From Candidatus Desantisiibacteriota bacterium (GTDB lineage Bacteria > UBA9089 > CG2-30-40-21): 28,102 nt of DNA. Below are positions 16,472-24,210 of the stretch, in pieces. Location of the stretch: positions 1 through 28,102 of the forward strand of contig JACQYP010000025.1 in NCBI GenBank assembly GCA_016208205.1. Direction: 5' to 3'. Positions within the stretch are counted from its first letter, which is position 1; the number at the start of each line of letters is the position of its first letter. A program made the translations under genes and the position numbers. The notes below the pieces were generated by a model. It saw nothing but the letters and a program-made list of their open reading frames with translations. It had not been told where the DNA came from and did no database searches.

Positions 16472-17428
16472 CTATTGCCCCCTGTCTTCCGCTCTTTCAT
16501 GGGCAATCAGACAGCCTTCCATGCAAATGTCGCTGCAATATTTATCGCTGCACGGTTCGATATGTATATTGACATTTGCACACGGTATCTGTTCTTGAAT
16601 CTTCTTAGTAATTATAGTGGTCAATTGGTGAGATGCCTCAACCGTCATATCGCTTTTCACGATCAAGTGAAATTCTACAAAACGATTCTTCCCTGCTTTT
16701 CGTGTGCGAAGTCGGTGAAAACCATGGATCTGAGAGTCATTCGTTATGATGGTGCGAATGAAATTAACCTCATCATCTGACAGACTGCTGTCTAACAGGT
16801 CATGAATCGATTGGCGTGTTAAATCATAGGCAGCCTTAATAATCAGTACAGCTACTATGATTGCAAACACCGGGTCAATCCAATGAAAATGCATGCCCTT
16901 CCAGATGGTCTCACTTAACCAGATAATTCCTAACCCGACCATTACCCCTACTGAGGTCCAGACATCCATTTGCAAATGACAAGCATCTGCCTGAATCGCC
17001 ACAGACTCGGTTTTGCGACCGATATTAAAGAGCAATCTTGAGACAATAATATTTGCCACACATGAAAGCAGCATCACTGCCATACCCAGCCCCAGAAATT
17101 CTAAGGCTTGAGGCTTAATAAGTTTCTTAACAGCTTCATAGATAATCCATCCGGCAGCCATGAAAATGAGTATAGCCTCCACAAACCCGGAAATATTTTC
17201 AATCTTATCATGTCCGAACGGATGCTTTTCATCCGCAGGCTTTCCTGAATTCTTTACCGCAAAAAAAGCAATCAGACTGGCTAATAAATCGATTCCAGAA
17301 TGAACAGATTCAGAAAGGATGGATATGGAACCGCTTACCCAACCAACTAATAGTTTTAATATTACCAGAATGCTGTTAGAAATTACAGACACGATAGCAA
17401 CTATAATCTTTTGTTTTTGATCAGACAT
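16472..17428 (-). CDS. Cation diffusion facilitator metal transporter with Cys-rich tail
   Basis: The 318-residue protein has six hydrophobic helices and then a cytoplasmic domain. The CDF metal site is visible as SVHSGID (His43, Asp47) in helix 2 and HLQMD (His151, Asp155) in helix 5; HPFGHDK follows helix 2 as in the family. Such proteins export Zn, Fe, Mn or similar divalent ions by proton exchange. The C-terminus is unusual: Cys293, 298, 302 and 306 (EPCSDKYCSDICMEGC) form a likely extra metal-binding or sensing site. GAGGG nine bases before the ATG supports the start. It leads a two-gene minus-strand unit with the GT-C gene, transcribed through a repeat-filled leader. Confidence 0.9.
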   Translation of the reverse strand: MSDQKQKIIVAIVSVISNSILVILKLLVGWVSGSISILSESVHSGIDLLASLIAFFAVKNSGKPADEKHPFGHDKIENISGFVEAILIFMAAGWIIYEAVKKLIKPQALEFLGLGMAVMLLSCVANIIVSRLLFNIGRKTESVAIQADACHLQMDVWTSVGVMVGLGIIWLSETIWKGMHFHWIDPVFAIIVAVLIIKAAYDLTRQSIHDLLDSSLSDDEVNFIRTIITNDSQIHGFHRLRTRKAGKNRFVEFHLIVKSDMTVEASHQLTTIITKKIQEQIPCANVNIHIEPCSDKYCSDICMEGCLIAHERAEDRGQ

Positions 17429-17450
17429 TGTTTTTAAGCCCTCTATTATA

Positions 17451-17552
17451 ATAAAGGCACAAAGACACAGAGGATGAAAAGCAGAGAACAGAGAAGAGGT
17501 CAGAGGACAGAAATCTGTTTTCTGTCCTCTGTGCCTTTGTGCCTTCTGTGCC
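17451..17552. repeat. Nested inverted repeat in the CDF leader
   Basis: Outer AAAGGCACAAAGACACAGAG-type sequence faces GTGCCTTTGTGCC-type sequence. Inside lies a perfect 13-bp stem, CAGAGGACAGAAA (17501-17513) with TTTCTGTCCTCTG (17519-17531), and a 5-base loop. It would be transcribed as the leader of the CDF gene. Confidence 0.85.
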
Positions 17553-17579
17553 TAATCATCATACCTGAATACTTATGCT

Positions 17580-17609
17580 ATTATACCTTATAAAAGTTAC
17601 ACAAGTCAA
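17580..17609 (-). promoter_or_regulatory. Sigma70-type promoter for the CDF/GT-C unit
   Basis: Minus strand: TTGACT (17604-17609) and TATAAT (17580-17585) with 18 bases between. It lies about 150 bases ahead of the CDF start, leaving a long structured leader. Confidence 0.7.
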
Positions 17610-17652
17610 GTAAAAAGTTGCAAGGTCAGCAATTCTCATTTTGACTTTTAGA

Positions 17653-17811
17653 TTTCACCGCAGAGACGCAGAGGACGCAGAGAAAAACACAGAGAAGCAT
17701 GTTGCATAATTCTTTATAGACCAAGAACTCAGCTGTGAATCCCTTATTGGTTATCAGTAGCCTTTTTTTCTCCGCGATTTCTCTTGCGAACTCTGAGTCT
17801 CTGCGGTGAAA
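17653..17811. repeat. Inverted repeat with 21-base ends (CACCGCAGAGACG type)
   Basis: The ends at 17653-17673 and 17791-17811 are reverse complements at 20 of 21 positions, beginning TTTCACCGCAGAGACGCAG. About 117 bases lie between. Fragments of the same CGCAGAGACGCA unit occur inside the YfhO gene at 20768-20796. A MITE-like or transcribed-hairpin element is plausible. Confidence 0.85.
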
Positions 17812-17860
17812 AATGCCTAAAATGATAGAATGAGAATTGCTGTTGGTTTCCATATATGCC

Positions 17861-17889
17861 TTGACAAAAGAAAAGAGGAATGATATACT
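17861..17889 (+). promoter_or_regulatory. Sigma70-type promoter for the coiled-coil gene
   Basis: TTGACA (17861-17866), 17 bases, TATACT (17884-17889), with TGA before the -10. The start codon at 17927 is 37 bases downstream. Confidence 0.85.
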
Positions 17890-17926
17890 ATTTTTATGAA
17901 ATCTACGGATTAAAAAGGAGGAAAAA

Positions 17927-18304
17927 ATGGATGTAGTTGAAAATGTAAAAAAAGTGATTCAGGAACTTATACTTCCTGAGATTGGGACAATCAAAGAGGA
18001 ATATAAGGTAATTAAATCAGTACTTGATGGGACAAATCAACGAATTGACTCTACGAATAAACGGCTTGATGACATAAACACTCATCTTGTTGATCAGAGT
18101 AGGAGGATAGATGAAACAAATAAACGGATAGACTATTTAAGGGTAGAATTAAGGGATGAACTACTTAAGACTAATGTTCGAATGGACAGACTTTATGAGG
18201 TAATTGTCCGGCGAGAGGAACATAATGTGTTAGAAATGAGGATTGTAAAAGTAGAGCAGATGATAGAAGGGATGAAGGAAGAATTGCTGAAATTAGCCGC
18301 GTAA
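17927..18304 (+). CDS. Coiled-coil protein, unknown function
   Basis: The 125-residue product is almost entirely predicted helix with heptad-like spacing. Its centre repeats variants of RIDxTNKRIDDI (QRIDSTNKRLDDI, RRIDETNKRIDYL), and the rest is Lys/Glu-rich. It has no signal peptide or membrane segment. Small proteins of this look are common in bacteria; roles range from partner scaffolds to tail-like spacers, and none can be assigned here. AAGGAGG seven bases ahead of the ATG and the promoter at 17861 show that it is expressed. It has no operon partner on the same transcript unless the small gene at 18444 is read through. Confidence 0.8.
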   Translation: MDVVENVKKVIQELILPEIGTIKEEYKVIKSVLDGTNQRIDSTNKRLDDINTHLVDQSRRIDETNKRIDYLRVELRDELLKTNVRMDRLYEVIVRREEHNVLEMRIVKVEQMIEGMKEELLKLAA

Positions 18305-18443
18305 AGTTGCAGGGACAGCTGTCAAGTTCTTGGCCATAGACAAATCCTGAATGTTCTCTGCGTTTTCTTTGCGTTCTTTGCGCCTTGAACGACTATGAAA
18401 GAGTTATGGTGTTGGACGCTGGCGTAAACTTAAAGGAACCGCT

Positions 18444-18608
18444 ATGATTCATCTCTCGAATAACAAAATACGCCAAGCCGAAGTCCATTGGTACGAAGCA
18501 CACGGTATTGGCAAAAAACGGTTAAAAATTAAACGATTTTTGAAAAAAACGGGTGCTGTCCCCGGTTTCCCCATCGCGGTAAAATCTTGCTTATGTGGTG
18601 ATTTTTAG
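18444..18608 (+). CDS. Small protein with HWYEAHGIGKK motif, possibly truncated
   Basis: A 54-residue frame beginning MIHLSNNKIRQAEVHWYEAHGIGKKRLKIKRFL, preceded by AAAGGA at 18432-18437 with 6-base spacing. The AEVHWYEAHGIG...KIKRFL pattern resembles short hypothetical proteins recalled from other bacteria; no function is known to me. The end (KKTGAVPGFPIAVKS...) is encoded by GGGTGCTGTCCCCGGTTTCC, which looks like a repeat, so the native C-terminus may have been replaced. The gene could be a remnant. Confidence 0.5.
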   Translation: MIHLSNNKIRQAEVHWYEAHGIGKKRLKIKRFLKKTGAVPGFPIAVKSCLCGDF

Positions 18609-18630
18609 TTGCACAGGTCGAAAAAATTCA

Positions 18631-18659
18631 TTGACACAAGAATAAATCAATGATAAAAT
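18631..18659 (+). promoter_or_regulatory. Sigma70-type promoter for the YfhO-type gene
   Basis: TTGACA (18631-18636), 17 bases, TAAAAT (18654-18659), with TGA before the -10. The transcript would run through the repeat at 18671-18732 before the ATG at 18736. Confidence 0.8.
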
Positions 18660-18670
18660 GTAACTATTAA

Positions 18671-18732
18671 GGTTCACAGGGGTTAAGAGAGCAAGCCATC
18701 AACCGTGAACCGTAAACCGTGAGAGTAGTTAC
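18671..18732 (-). repeat. Dispersed repeat with TTGCTCTCTTAACCC core, inverted copy
   Basis: Read on the minus strand it is GTAACTACTC...TTCACGGTTGATGG, then TTGCTCTCTTAACCC. The same unit is found directly at 21128-21200 and 26611-26676. It contains GTGAACC heptamers and lies right before the YfhO start codon. Confidence 0.85.
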
Positions 18733-18735
18733 AAA

Positions 18736-21174
18736 ATGAAAGTTAATCTGAAGACAAAAGATTCTATGGCTATGGGGATACTAATAATTCTAACCATTGC
18801 CTACTTCTGGAAATTTTTCTTTCTGGGCTTTGTGCCTATGGGTGGGGATATTGCTACCTACACCTATCCACCATGGTATCATCATTATCAGGCAAAGACA
18901 AAGAGCCAGAATCCGTTATTGTCTGATCCTGTTTTCCTGCACTATCCATTAAGGGAATTAGCCTGTGAAAGACTGAAACAGGGCAAGATTACGCTCTGGA
19001 ACCCCTATATTTTTTGCGGCAGCCCATTATTCAGCACCAATTCGGTTTCTTTTTGCCCGCTCAACCTTTTATTTTTATTCCTTGACCCGCTCACAGCATA
19101 TAGCCTGATACTCATCCTTCAAATGCTGCTTTCAGGTGTATTTATGTATATCTTTCTACGGGGATCCCTTAGCCTTGGTACATTTGGTGCTTTAATCGGC
19201 AGCATTGTCTATGAATTTTCCGGATTTTTCATTGTCTGGTTAGAAATGGGGATATTAAGTGGATTTTTATTGCCATTGATACTTTTTTTTATTGATAGGG
19301 CAATTATTAAAAGGAGCATATTTTACACCGGGTTAGCCGCGATAGTGCTGGGAATACAGCTTTTATCAGCATTTCTGCAAATAGGTTTATTTGTTTTATT
19401 GGCTGCAGCAGCCTATTGCCTGTTCAGAATATTCTCACAACGGGATATTAAGGCTATCAGGTATGCAGCCCTTATCTTTGTCTTTGGAATTGGACTTGCA
19501 GCTGTTCAGTTAATCCCTTCTTATGAATTAATAAAACACTCTCATCGTCAGCCCATAGAGAATTATCGAATGCTATCCCCATTACCATGGCAAAATTTAA
19601 TCACCTTTCTAATACCTGATTATTATGGCAATCCTGTAGATTATAATTATAGGTTCATCAGAGGAAAATTTCGTGCTATCTTTGAAGAATCCGGGCTCAA
19701 ATTGCCGCCACCACACCCAAGAAGGGGGATAATGGAGGATAATTATAATGAGCTTTGCGGATATATAGGTATTTTACCACTAATATTAGCATTGCTCATC
19801 TTCTTAAAAAGGGATAAGAATGCCCTGTTTTTTGCCTCTGCTGCATTGATAAGCCTCCTGCTTGCCCTGGGCAGTCCCTTATACCATCTGCTATTTGTAG
19901 GTGTTCCCGGGTGTAACAGATTGATCATCAGCAGGTTCATCTTCCTTTACACCTTTGGGGTAGCCGTAACAGCTGCTCTTGGCAGCAATATGCTCAATAC
20001 TAAGGGAATTAAGCGATATTCCGGAGGTATTATCCTCTTATTTGGGCTTATAATTGCCATCAGCCTTTATCTGGGTAATAAGTATGTTTCAGCAGATTAT
20101 TTCCAATTCTTAAATCCATCCCTTTTAACACCACTTTTGTTACTCCTTGCCGGCGGTATAATCCTTTTGAATATCAGCAGGATTCGTGGCTCTATCATTA
20201 AGACAGCTATCCTTATAATAATTGTATTTGACCTGTTTTCTTTTGGATTAAAATATAATCCCTTTGTTCCAAGATATGAGCTATATCCTGCTACGCCTGA
20301 GCTAAAATTCTTATCCGACAGGCTGCAAAATTGCGAAGAAAAAGGCAGGATCGCAGCCTTTGAGCACATACTTCCACCAAGCATAAATATTGCTTATGGT
20401 CTTGAGACCCCGGAAGGCTATGATGCAATGTTTCCTAAAAGATATGACGAATTCATGAACCTGGTTGACCCATATTCTTCCGGATGGGAGAATGTCAAGG
20501 AGGTGGATTATACTGCTAACCGCAAGCTATTATGCCTCCTTAATACTAAGTATATCCTTACCTCTAAAAAGATAGCTGCCCCTGATTTAAGGCTTGTATT
20601 TGATGGCGATGTAAAAATCTATGAAGACCTGAAAGCCTTACCAAGGGCATTTATTGTTCCGCAGGCAAGGGTTATAAAGGGAAAGGATGCCGTCTTTAAG
20701 GAGCTTCTATCGAATAAATTTAATCCTGAAGAATATGTGATATTAGAGGAGATGCCTGATATGACTCACGCAGAGACGCATAGACGCAGAGACGCTCAAT
20801 CTATTGTGCATGGAGAAACAAGCTCATCTGCCGGGATAACAAAATACACCCCGGAGGATGTAGTTATTAAGGCTACAGTTACCCCGCAATCCGGCGGCTT
20901 TCTAATCCTGAGTGATACCTATTACCCTGGCTGGCAGGTAGTTGTAGATGGCAAAAGGGGTAATATCTTTTGTGCAGATTATACCTTAAGGGCAGTCTAT
21001 CTTATGCAAGGGGAACATGTAGTGGAATTTAGATACTCACCATTTTCATTTAAGCTTGGGGGTGCTATATCTATTGGTTGCTTGATAATGCTTGCATTCA
21101 TGATTGGGATAGGAGATAAGATTAGATGTAACTACTCAGGTTGTCTCTCTTCACGGTTCAAGGTTCACGGTTGA
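18736..21174 (+). CDS. YfhO family membrane protein
   Basis: The 812-residue product has 11-13 hydrophobic helices, an early loop GGDIATYTYPPWYHHYQ, LRELACERLKQGKITLWNPYIFCGSPL and, after the membrane region, a C-terminal beta-rich domain with LPRAFIVPQARV, SDTYYPGWQVVVDGKRG and GEHVVEFRYSPFSFKLG. This is the layout of YfhO proteins, which are GT-C-like and linked to glycosylation of lipoteichoic acid or other surface polymers in some bacteria; the role here is unknown. Residues ~676-695 (MTHAETHRRRDAQS) come from a CGCAGAGACGCA repeat inserted in frame, and the last ~15 residues (NYSGCLSSRFKVHG) come from the repeat at 21128-21200. No strong ribosome site is visible before the ATG. Confidence 0.85.
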   Translation: MKVNLKTKDSMAMGILIILTIAYFWKFFFLGFVPMGGDIATYTYPPWYHHYQAKTKSQNPLLSDPVFLHYPLRELACERLKQGKITLWNPYIFCGSPLFSTNSVSFCPLNLLFLFLDPLTAYSLILILQMLLSGVFMYIFLRGSLSLGTFGALIGSIVYEFSGFFIVWLEMGILSGFLLPLILFFIDRAIIKRSIFYTGLAAIVLGIQLLSAFLQIGLFVLLAAAAYCLFRIFSQRDIKAIRYAALIFVFGIGLAAVQLIPSYELIKHSHRQPIENYRMLSPLPWQNLITFLIPDYYGNPVDYNYRFIRGKFRAIFEESGLKLPPPHPRRGIMEDNYNELCGYIGILPLILALLIFLKRDKNALFFASAALISLLLALGSPLYHLLFVGVPGCNRLIISRFIFLYTFGVAVTAALGSNMLNTKGIKRYSGGIILLFGLIIAISLYLGNKYVSADYFQFLNPSLLTPLLLLLAGGIILLNISRIRGSIIKTAILIIIVFDLFSFGLKYNPFVPRYELYPATPELKFLSDRLQNCEEKGRIAAFEHILPPSINIAYGLETPEGYDAMFPKRYDEFMNLVDPYSSGWENVKEVDYTANRKLLCLLNTKYILTSKKIAAPDLRLVFDGDVKIYEDLKALPRAFIVPQARVIKGKDAVFKELLSNKFNPEEYVILEEMPDMTHAETHRRRDAQSIVHGETSSSAGITKYTPEDVVIKATVTPQSGGFLILSDTYYPGWQVVVDGKRGNIFCADYTLRAVYLMQGEHVVEFRYSPFSFKLGGAISIGCLIMLAFMIGIGDKIRCNYSGCLSSRFKVHG
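20765..20797. repeat. CGCAGAGACGCA repeat inside the YfhO gene
   Basis: The units CACGCAGAGACGCA and GACGCAGAGACGC match the ends of the inverted repeat at 17653-17811. In frame they give THAETHRRRDAQ in the soluble domain. Confidence 0.8.
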
Positions 21175-21200
21175 TGGTTTGCTCTCTTAACCCTTGAACC
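21128..21200 (+). repeat. Dispersed repeat with TTGCTCTCTTAACCC core, copy 2
   Basis: It is the inverted partner of 18671-18732 with an 11-13 base insertion (AGGTTGTCTCTCT) that the third copy at 26611-26676 shares. It overlaps the end of the YfhO gene and supplies its stop codon. GTGAACC heptamers continue to 21222. Confidence 0.85.
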
Positions 21201-21260
21201 GTGAACCTTTGAACCGTGAACCAGAGTAGTAAATAGTTACCCCGATTCAATCACCCTTAC

Positions 21261-21368
21261 CTACTTCTTTCCATCTTTCTTGTCTCTTTTCTCTGCTTTT
21301 TTTTCCTTCATACTTTTTGCCGGTTTTTTCTTGACTTCCTTTTTAACATGTTGCTCCTTATTACTCAT
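21261..21368 (-). CDS. Small lysine-rich protein (35 residues)
   Basis: The frame reads MSNKEQHVKK, then EVKKKPAKSM, KEKKAEKRDKKDGKK and a TAG stop. About half of the residues are Lys or Arg. Expression signals are strong: GAGGAGGGG at 21374-21382 five bases before the ATG, and a TTGCAA-17-TATAAT promoter at 21412-21440. Small basic MSN(K/R)-type proteins like this are recalled from many bacteria as uncharacterised; binding to nucleic acid or the ribosome is a guess from charge alone. It lies between the YfhO and RuBisCO-like genes, in its own transcription unit. Confidence 0.8.
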   Translation of the reverse strand: MSNKEQHVKKEVKKKPAKSMKEKKAEKRDKKDGKK

Positions 21369-21411
21369 GATTTCCCCTCCTCGTAATTTAGATTAAAATA
21401 CCGTATGGTAT

Positions 21412-21440
21412 ATTATACTATTTTTTTGACTTTTTTGCAA
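21412..21440 (-). promoter_or_regulatory. Promoter of the lysine-rich protein
   Basis: Minus strand: TTGCAA (21435-21440), 17 bases, TATAAT (21412-21417). Unlike most promoters here it lacks TG before the -10. The transcript would begin about 35 bases before the ATG. Confidence 0.8.
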
Positions 21441-21455
21441 TTATTTTTTACTTAA

Positions 21456-21620
21456 ATTTTCACCACAAAGGCATGAAGAAAATACAAAGAATACGAAAAG
21501 GTATTGATGGGTTTCGGTTACCTCAACCCATCCCCTGCATTCGCAGGGACAAGCCTACATCCTGATCACCTGATAACCGATAACCATCTTTCATTTCTTT
21601 GTGTCCTTTGTGGTTAAAAT
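21456..21620. repeat. Nested inverted repeats after the RuBisCO-like gene
   Basis: Outer ends 21456-21471 and 21605-21620 (ATTTTCACCACAAAGG and its complement) match at 15 of 16. Inside are a GATGGGTT...AACCCATC pair, a CCCTGC-ATTC-GCAGGG hairpin and two GATAACC heptamers. It lies directly after the stop of the minus-strand gene and may end or process that transcript. Confidence 0.8.
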
Positions 21621-21625
21621 CCGGG

Positions 21626-22768
21626 CTACTCCTGATCAAGTATTCTCTGTATGCAATCCTTAACATTTGCAGTCAGGTTACTTGAACAAACATACAGGCT
21701 GGAGCCAATCAAGAATACAGTGTCATTACCATAAAACTGCTTCAATGTCTGGATACTTTTAATGTCAATCCCTCCAGCTGGAACAGGAAAGGCAGTTTTC
21801 AGCCTTCCAATTTCCTTTTTTAGGGCATGCCCTATTTTTTGACAAATTTCTTCAGTAAATGGAAACCTTCCGCCATAGTTTGGGTAGACAATCATGTCTG
21901 CCCCAGATAGACGCATCAAGTCACCCAGAACGATCTCTGCCTGAATACCGGAAAATAATGTCCCCATCAGTGCCGGATGAGCCATTATAGGCAAACCAAG
22001 ATTATCTGCCAGATACCGCATCATATCCAGCCCAACAATTAATGGTGAGACAAGAAAACCTCCAACCCCTTTTCTCTTTGCCCATTCGGCATGTTCCAAC
22101 ATCTTCTCATATCTATCGGTAATATTGGGAAAATAAAGTACCCTTTTGCCTGTTTTCTCCTCTACTTTGTTTATAGCAGAAATGCAGCTTCCTACCCTTT
22201 CCTTGAATGGACAAAAGCTATGGTCAACCAGACCATGATCATCCTTGATAATATCTATGCCGCCCAGAGCAAGCTTGTATGCCAACCCTGCCAGCTCCTC
22301 CGGTGTTTTACCCATAGGCTTAAGGGCTGTAGCCAATAATGGGCGATTCTCTACAGCAAGGAGTTGTCTGATACCATGGACACCAAAACCAGGACCGGAA
22401 AAATGGGATAAAAAATCATCAGAAAGCTTAATCGCAACCACCTTTATACCAGACTTAAGGGATATATTCCCATATATCACACTTAACAGCTGCGGTAACT
22501 GGTAATCAATGATTCTATCAGGATAGCTGATAATAACCTCGTAGATATTATCCTCTGATAGAGGTGCTGCCTCTATCAGGCTTATCTCCTCTACACTGCC
22601 CAGGATATTCTCCCGTATCCAGCTATCCTGAGCCAGCTGTCTTACCACCTCAACAGTCTGTTCAATACAGATATCCTCAGCTATCTCCTGTATAGTTTCA
22701 CAAGATGCCTCTATTTGATAAGTAACTAAAAGACGGGGGGCAGAACCTCTATCATTGGTAATAGTCAT
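21626..22768 (-). CDS. RuBisCO-like protein (form IV)
   Basis: The 380-residue product has the RuBisCO large-chain fold: an N-terminal domain and a barrel with Lys150 (TALKPMG, equivalent to K175), Lys175-Asp176-Asp177 (GGIDIIKDDHG, the metal site) and His264 (AHPA). Residues needed for carboxylation are missing: the metal-site Glu is His178, the loop-6 Lys is absent (YPNYGGRFPF) and the Ser near the phosphate site is Ala331. It therefore belongs to the RuBisCO-like proteins, whose known reactions are enolisations or related chemistry on sugar phosphates, for example in methionine salvage. No methionine salvage genes lie nearby, so the substrate is unknown. An AGGAGC site precedes the ATG. 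It follows the antiporter gene by 58 bases on the same strand. Confidence 0.9.
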   Translation of the reverse strand: MTITNDRGSAPRLLVTYQIEASCETIQEIAEDICIEQTVEVVRQLAQDSWIRENILGSVEEISLIEAAPLSEDNIYEVIISYPDRIIDYQLPQLLSVIYGNISLKSGIKVVAIKLSDDFLSHFSGPGFGVHGIRQLLAVENRPLLATALKPMGKTPEELAGLAYKLALGGIDIIKDDHGLVDHSFCPFKERVGSCISAINKVEEKTGKRVLYFPNITDRYEKMLEHAEWAKRKGVGGFLVSPLIVGLDMMRYLADNLGLPIMAHPALMGTLFSGIQAEIVLGDLMRLSGADMIVYPNYGGRFPFTEEICQKIGHALKKEIGRLKTAFPVPAGGIDIKSIQTLKQFYGNDTVFLIGSSLYVCSSNLTANVKDCIQRILDQE

Positions 22769-22826
22769 ATAATTGCTCCTAAAAAATAAGTAATTGCTCA
22801 GATATTTTGTGTCTGTCGTCTGATGT

Positions 22827-24008
22827 CTACGGCATTTCTTCCTCTTCCCCTACAGGTGCTTCAAGCAAATGTTTCGGCAGAAATGCCATATTGGCTACTA
22901 TCGTTGGAATAATGGCACTACCTATTACTACGGCTACCAGATATGAATATTGTTCTTTTGTAATTATATTATGTGTTAAGCCGTATAGGGCTGATATTGT
23001 TCCAAAAGTAAGTCCGGTAGACATCAACAGGGTATAATACCATGTTTCTTTTTTATGATTATTTCTAAACTGTTTGATTACAGGATACAAACAAAATATT
23101 TTTGGCAAGACTTTTCCTGCAAAAAATACTAAAAATATCACTGGAGCGGAAATGACAGCAGGTATTGATACTAAGCTACCTGCTCTGAGAAAATAGAAAG
23201 GGGTTAAAAATCCGATTGTTAGAGTCCGTATCCTTTTTATGAAAAAGTTATCCTTGCTTATTGTTCCTGCAAGAACCATCCCTGTAATATAAGCAGGTAA
23301 AACTGCTTCGCTTCCAGCCCATAATGCAAGGGTTCCTAACCCAAACAGAAGAAATAATACCCATTTTGTTCTTATTGCCACAGTTCTAAATCCATAAGTA
23401 CGAGTTAAAAATGAAGTAACAGATGGTATAATAAAAAAAGATAGTCCTGAAACAAGGATAAAAATAATTGTTTTATAGCTGAAAGGTGTAAATATCAGCC
23501 CAAGAACGATTACGGTTCCAAGATCGTTAATAAAGCATGAGACCAGTACCCCTTTTCCAAATTCAGTTTTATTGAAACCATATTCCATCATTACAGTATA
23601 AATGATAGCCATTGATGTGGTTGATAAAACTATCCCTGCCAATAAACCGGCTTGCAAATTCCATCCGAAAACAAATTTTGCCAGTAAGGTACAGATAATG
23701 AACGGAGCTAAAAGCCCAATAATCCCGACGATTGATGATTCTTTTATTTTGGCTTTTAATGAAACAGGGTCCAATTCAGCTCCAGCTAAGAATGTTAAAA
23801 TTATTGCTCCAGTACCGGCAATAAATTTCAACCATTCAGAATCTGCTTTCAATGAATTGGGACCAAAGAAGTAATTAGCCGTGTAACCTGCAATCGCACC
23901 GATTAAAATTTCCATTAAAGCCATCGACATTTTGAAACGATTGGCTAAAATAGTGGCAAGTATTGCCAATGCAAGCCATATTGTAGCGATAAAATAAATC
24001 TCTAACAT
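22827..24008 (-). CDS. CPA-type Na+(K+)/H+ antiporter
   Basis: A 393-residue membrane protein with about 12-13 helices and no C-terminal nucleotide-binding domain. FLAGAELDP in helix 3 and CFINDLGTV (Asn161-Asp162) in helix 5 match the ion-binding site of monovalent cation/proton antiporters; the ND pair suggests an electroneutral exchanger by analogy with characterised members. It ends in an acidic tail, GEEEEMP. The promoter at 24046-24073 lies just ahead, and the RuBisCO-like gene follows on the same transcript. Ion preference cannot be set from sequence. Confidence 0.88.
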   Translation of the reverse strand: MLEIYFIATIWLALAILATILANRFKMSMALMEILIGAIAGYTANYFFGPNSLKADSEWLKFIAGTGAIILTFLAGAELDPVSLKAKIKESSIVGIIGLLAPFIICTLLAKFVFGWNLQAGLLAGIVLSTTSMAIIYTVMMEYGFNKTEFGKGVLVSCFINDLGTVIVLGLIFTPFSYKTIIFILVSGLSFFIIPSVTSFLTRTYGFRTVAIRTKWVLFLLFGLGTLALWAGSEAVLPAYITGMVLAGTISKDNFFIKRIRTLTIGFLTPFYFLRAGSLVSIPAVISAPVIFLVFFAGKVLPKIFCLYPVIKQFRNNHKKETWYYTLLMSTGLTFGTISALYGLTHNIITKEQYSYLVAVVIGSAIIPTIVANMAFLPKHLLEAPVGEEEEMP

Positions 24009-24045
24009 AAAGGATTACCTCTACAACCATGTTGAGTATACATTA

Positions 24046-24073
24046 ACTATATCACAATTAAAAAGAATGTCAA
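24046..24073 (-). promoter_or_regulatory. Sigma70-type promoter for antiporter and RuBisCO-like genes
   Basis: Minus strand: TTGACA (24068-24073), 16 bases, TATAGT (24046-24051), with TGA before the -10. It lies 38 bases ahead of the antiporter start. Confidence 0.85.
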
Positions 24074-24098
24074 GAGTTTTTCCACCTGTGCAAGCAAC

Positions 24099-24180
24099 TT
24101 TTTTAACGCAAGAGTTCAGCAGAGATTACGCGAAGATTTATATCTCCTTTGCGTTTTCTTTGCGACCTCTGCGGTTAAAA
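24099..24180. repeat. Imperfect inverted repeat between divergent promoters
   Basis: TTTTTAACGCAAGAG... faces ...CTCTGCGGTTAAAA, with TTTGCGTT and CTTTGCGACC units between. It is related to the CACCGCAGAG elements. The rest of the 24009-24321 gap holds only the two divergent promoters. Confidence 0.7.
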
Positions 24181-24210
24181 GTCAAATTGCTGAACAAGCT
24201 AAAAAAATAC

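Larger units (their letters stand above)
17429..17926. other. Gene-free stretch: two promoters and two large inverted repeats
   Basis: No credible gene lies here; a 75-residue minus-strand frame (17626-17853) is built across a repeat and is rejected. The contents are an inverted repeat at 17451-17552, a leftward promoter at 17580-17609, a second inverted repeat at 17653-17811 and a rightward promoter at 17861-17889. Confidence 0.75.

Noticed and set aside
17626..17853. 75-residue minus-strand reading frame
   Set aside because: It is composed of the CACCGCAGAGACG inverted repeat and its loop, with no ribosome site or family pattern.
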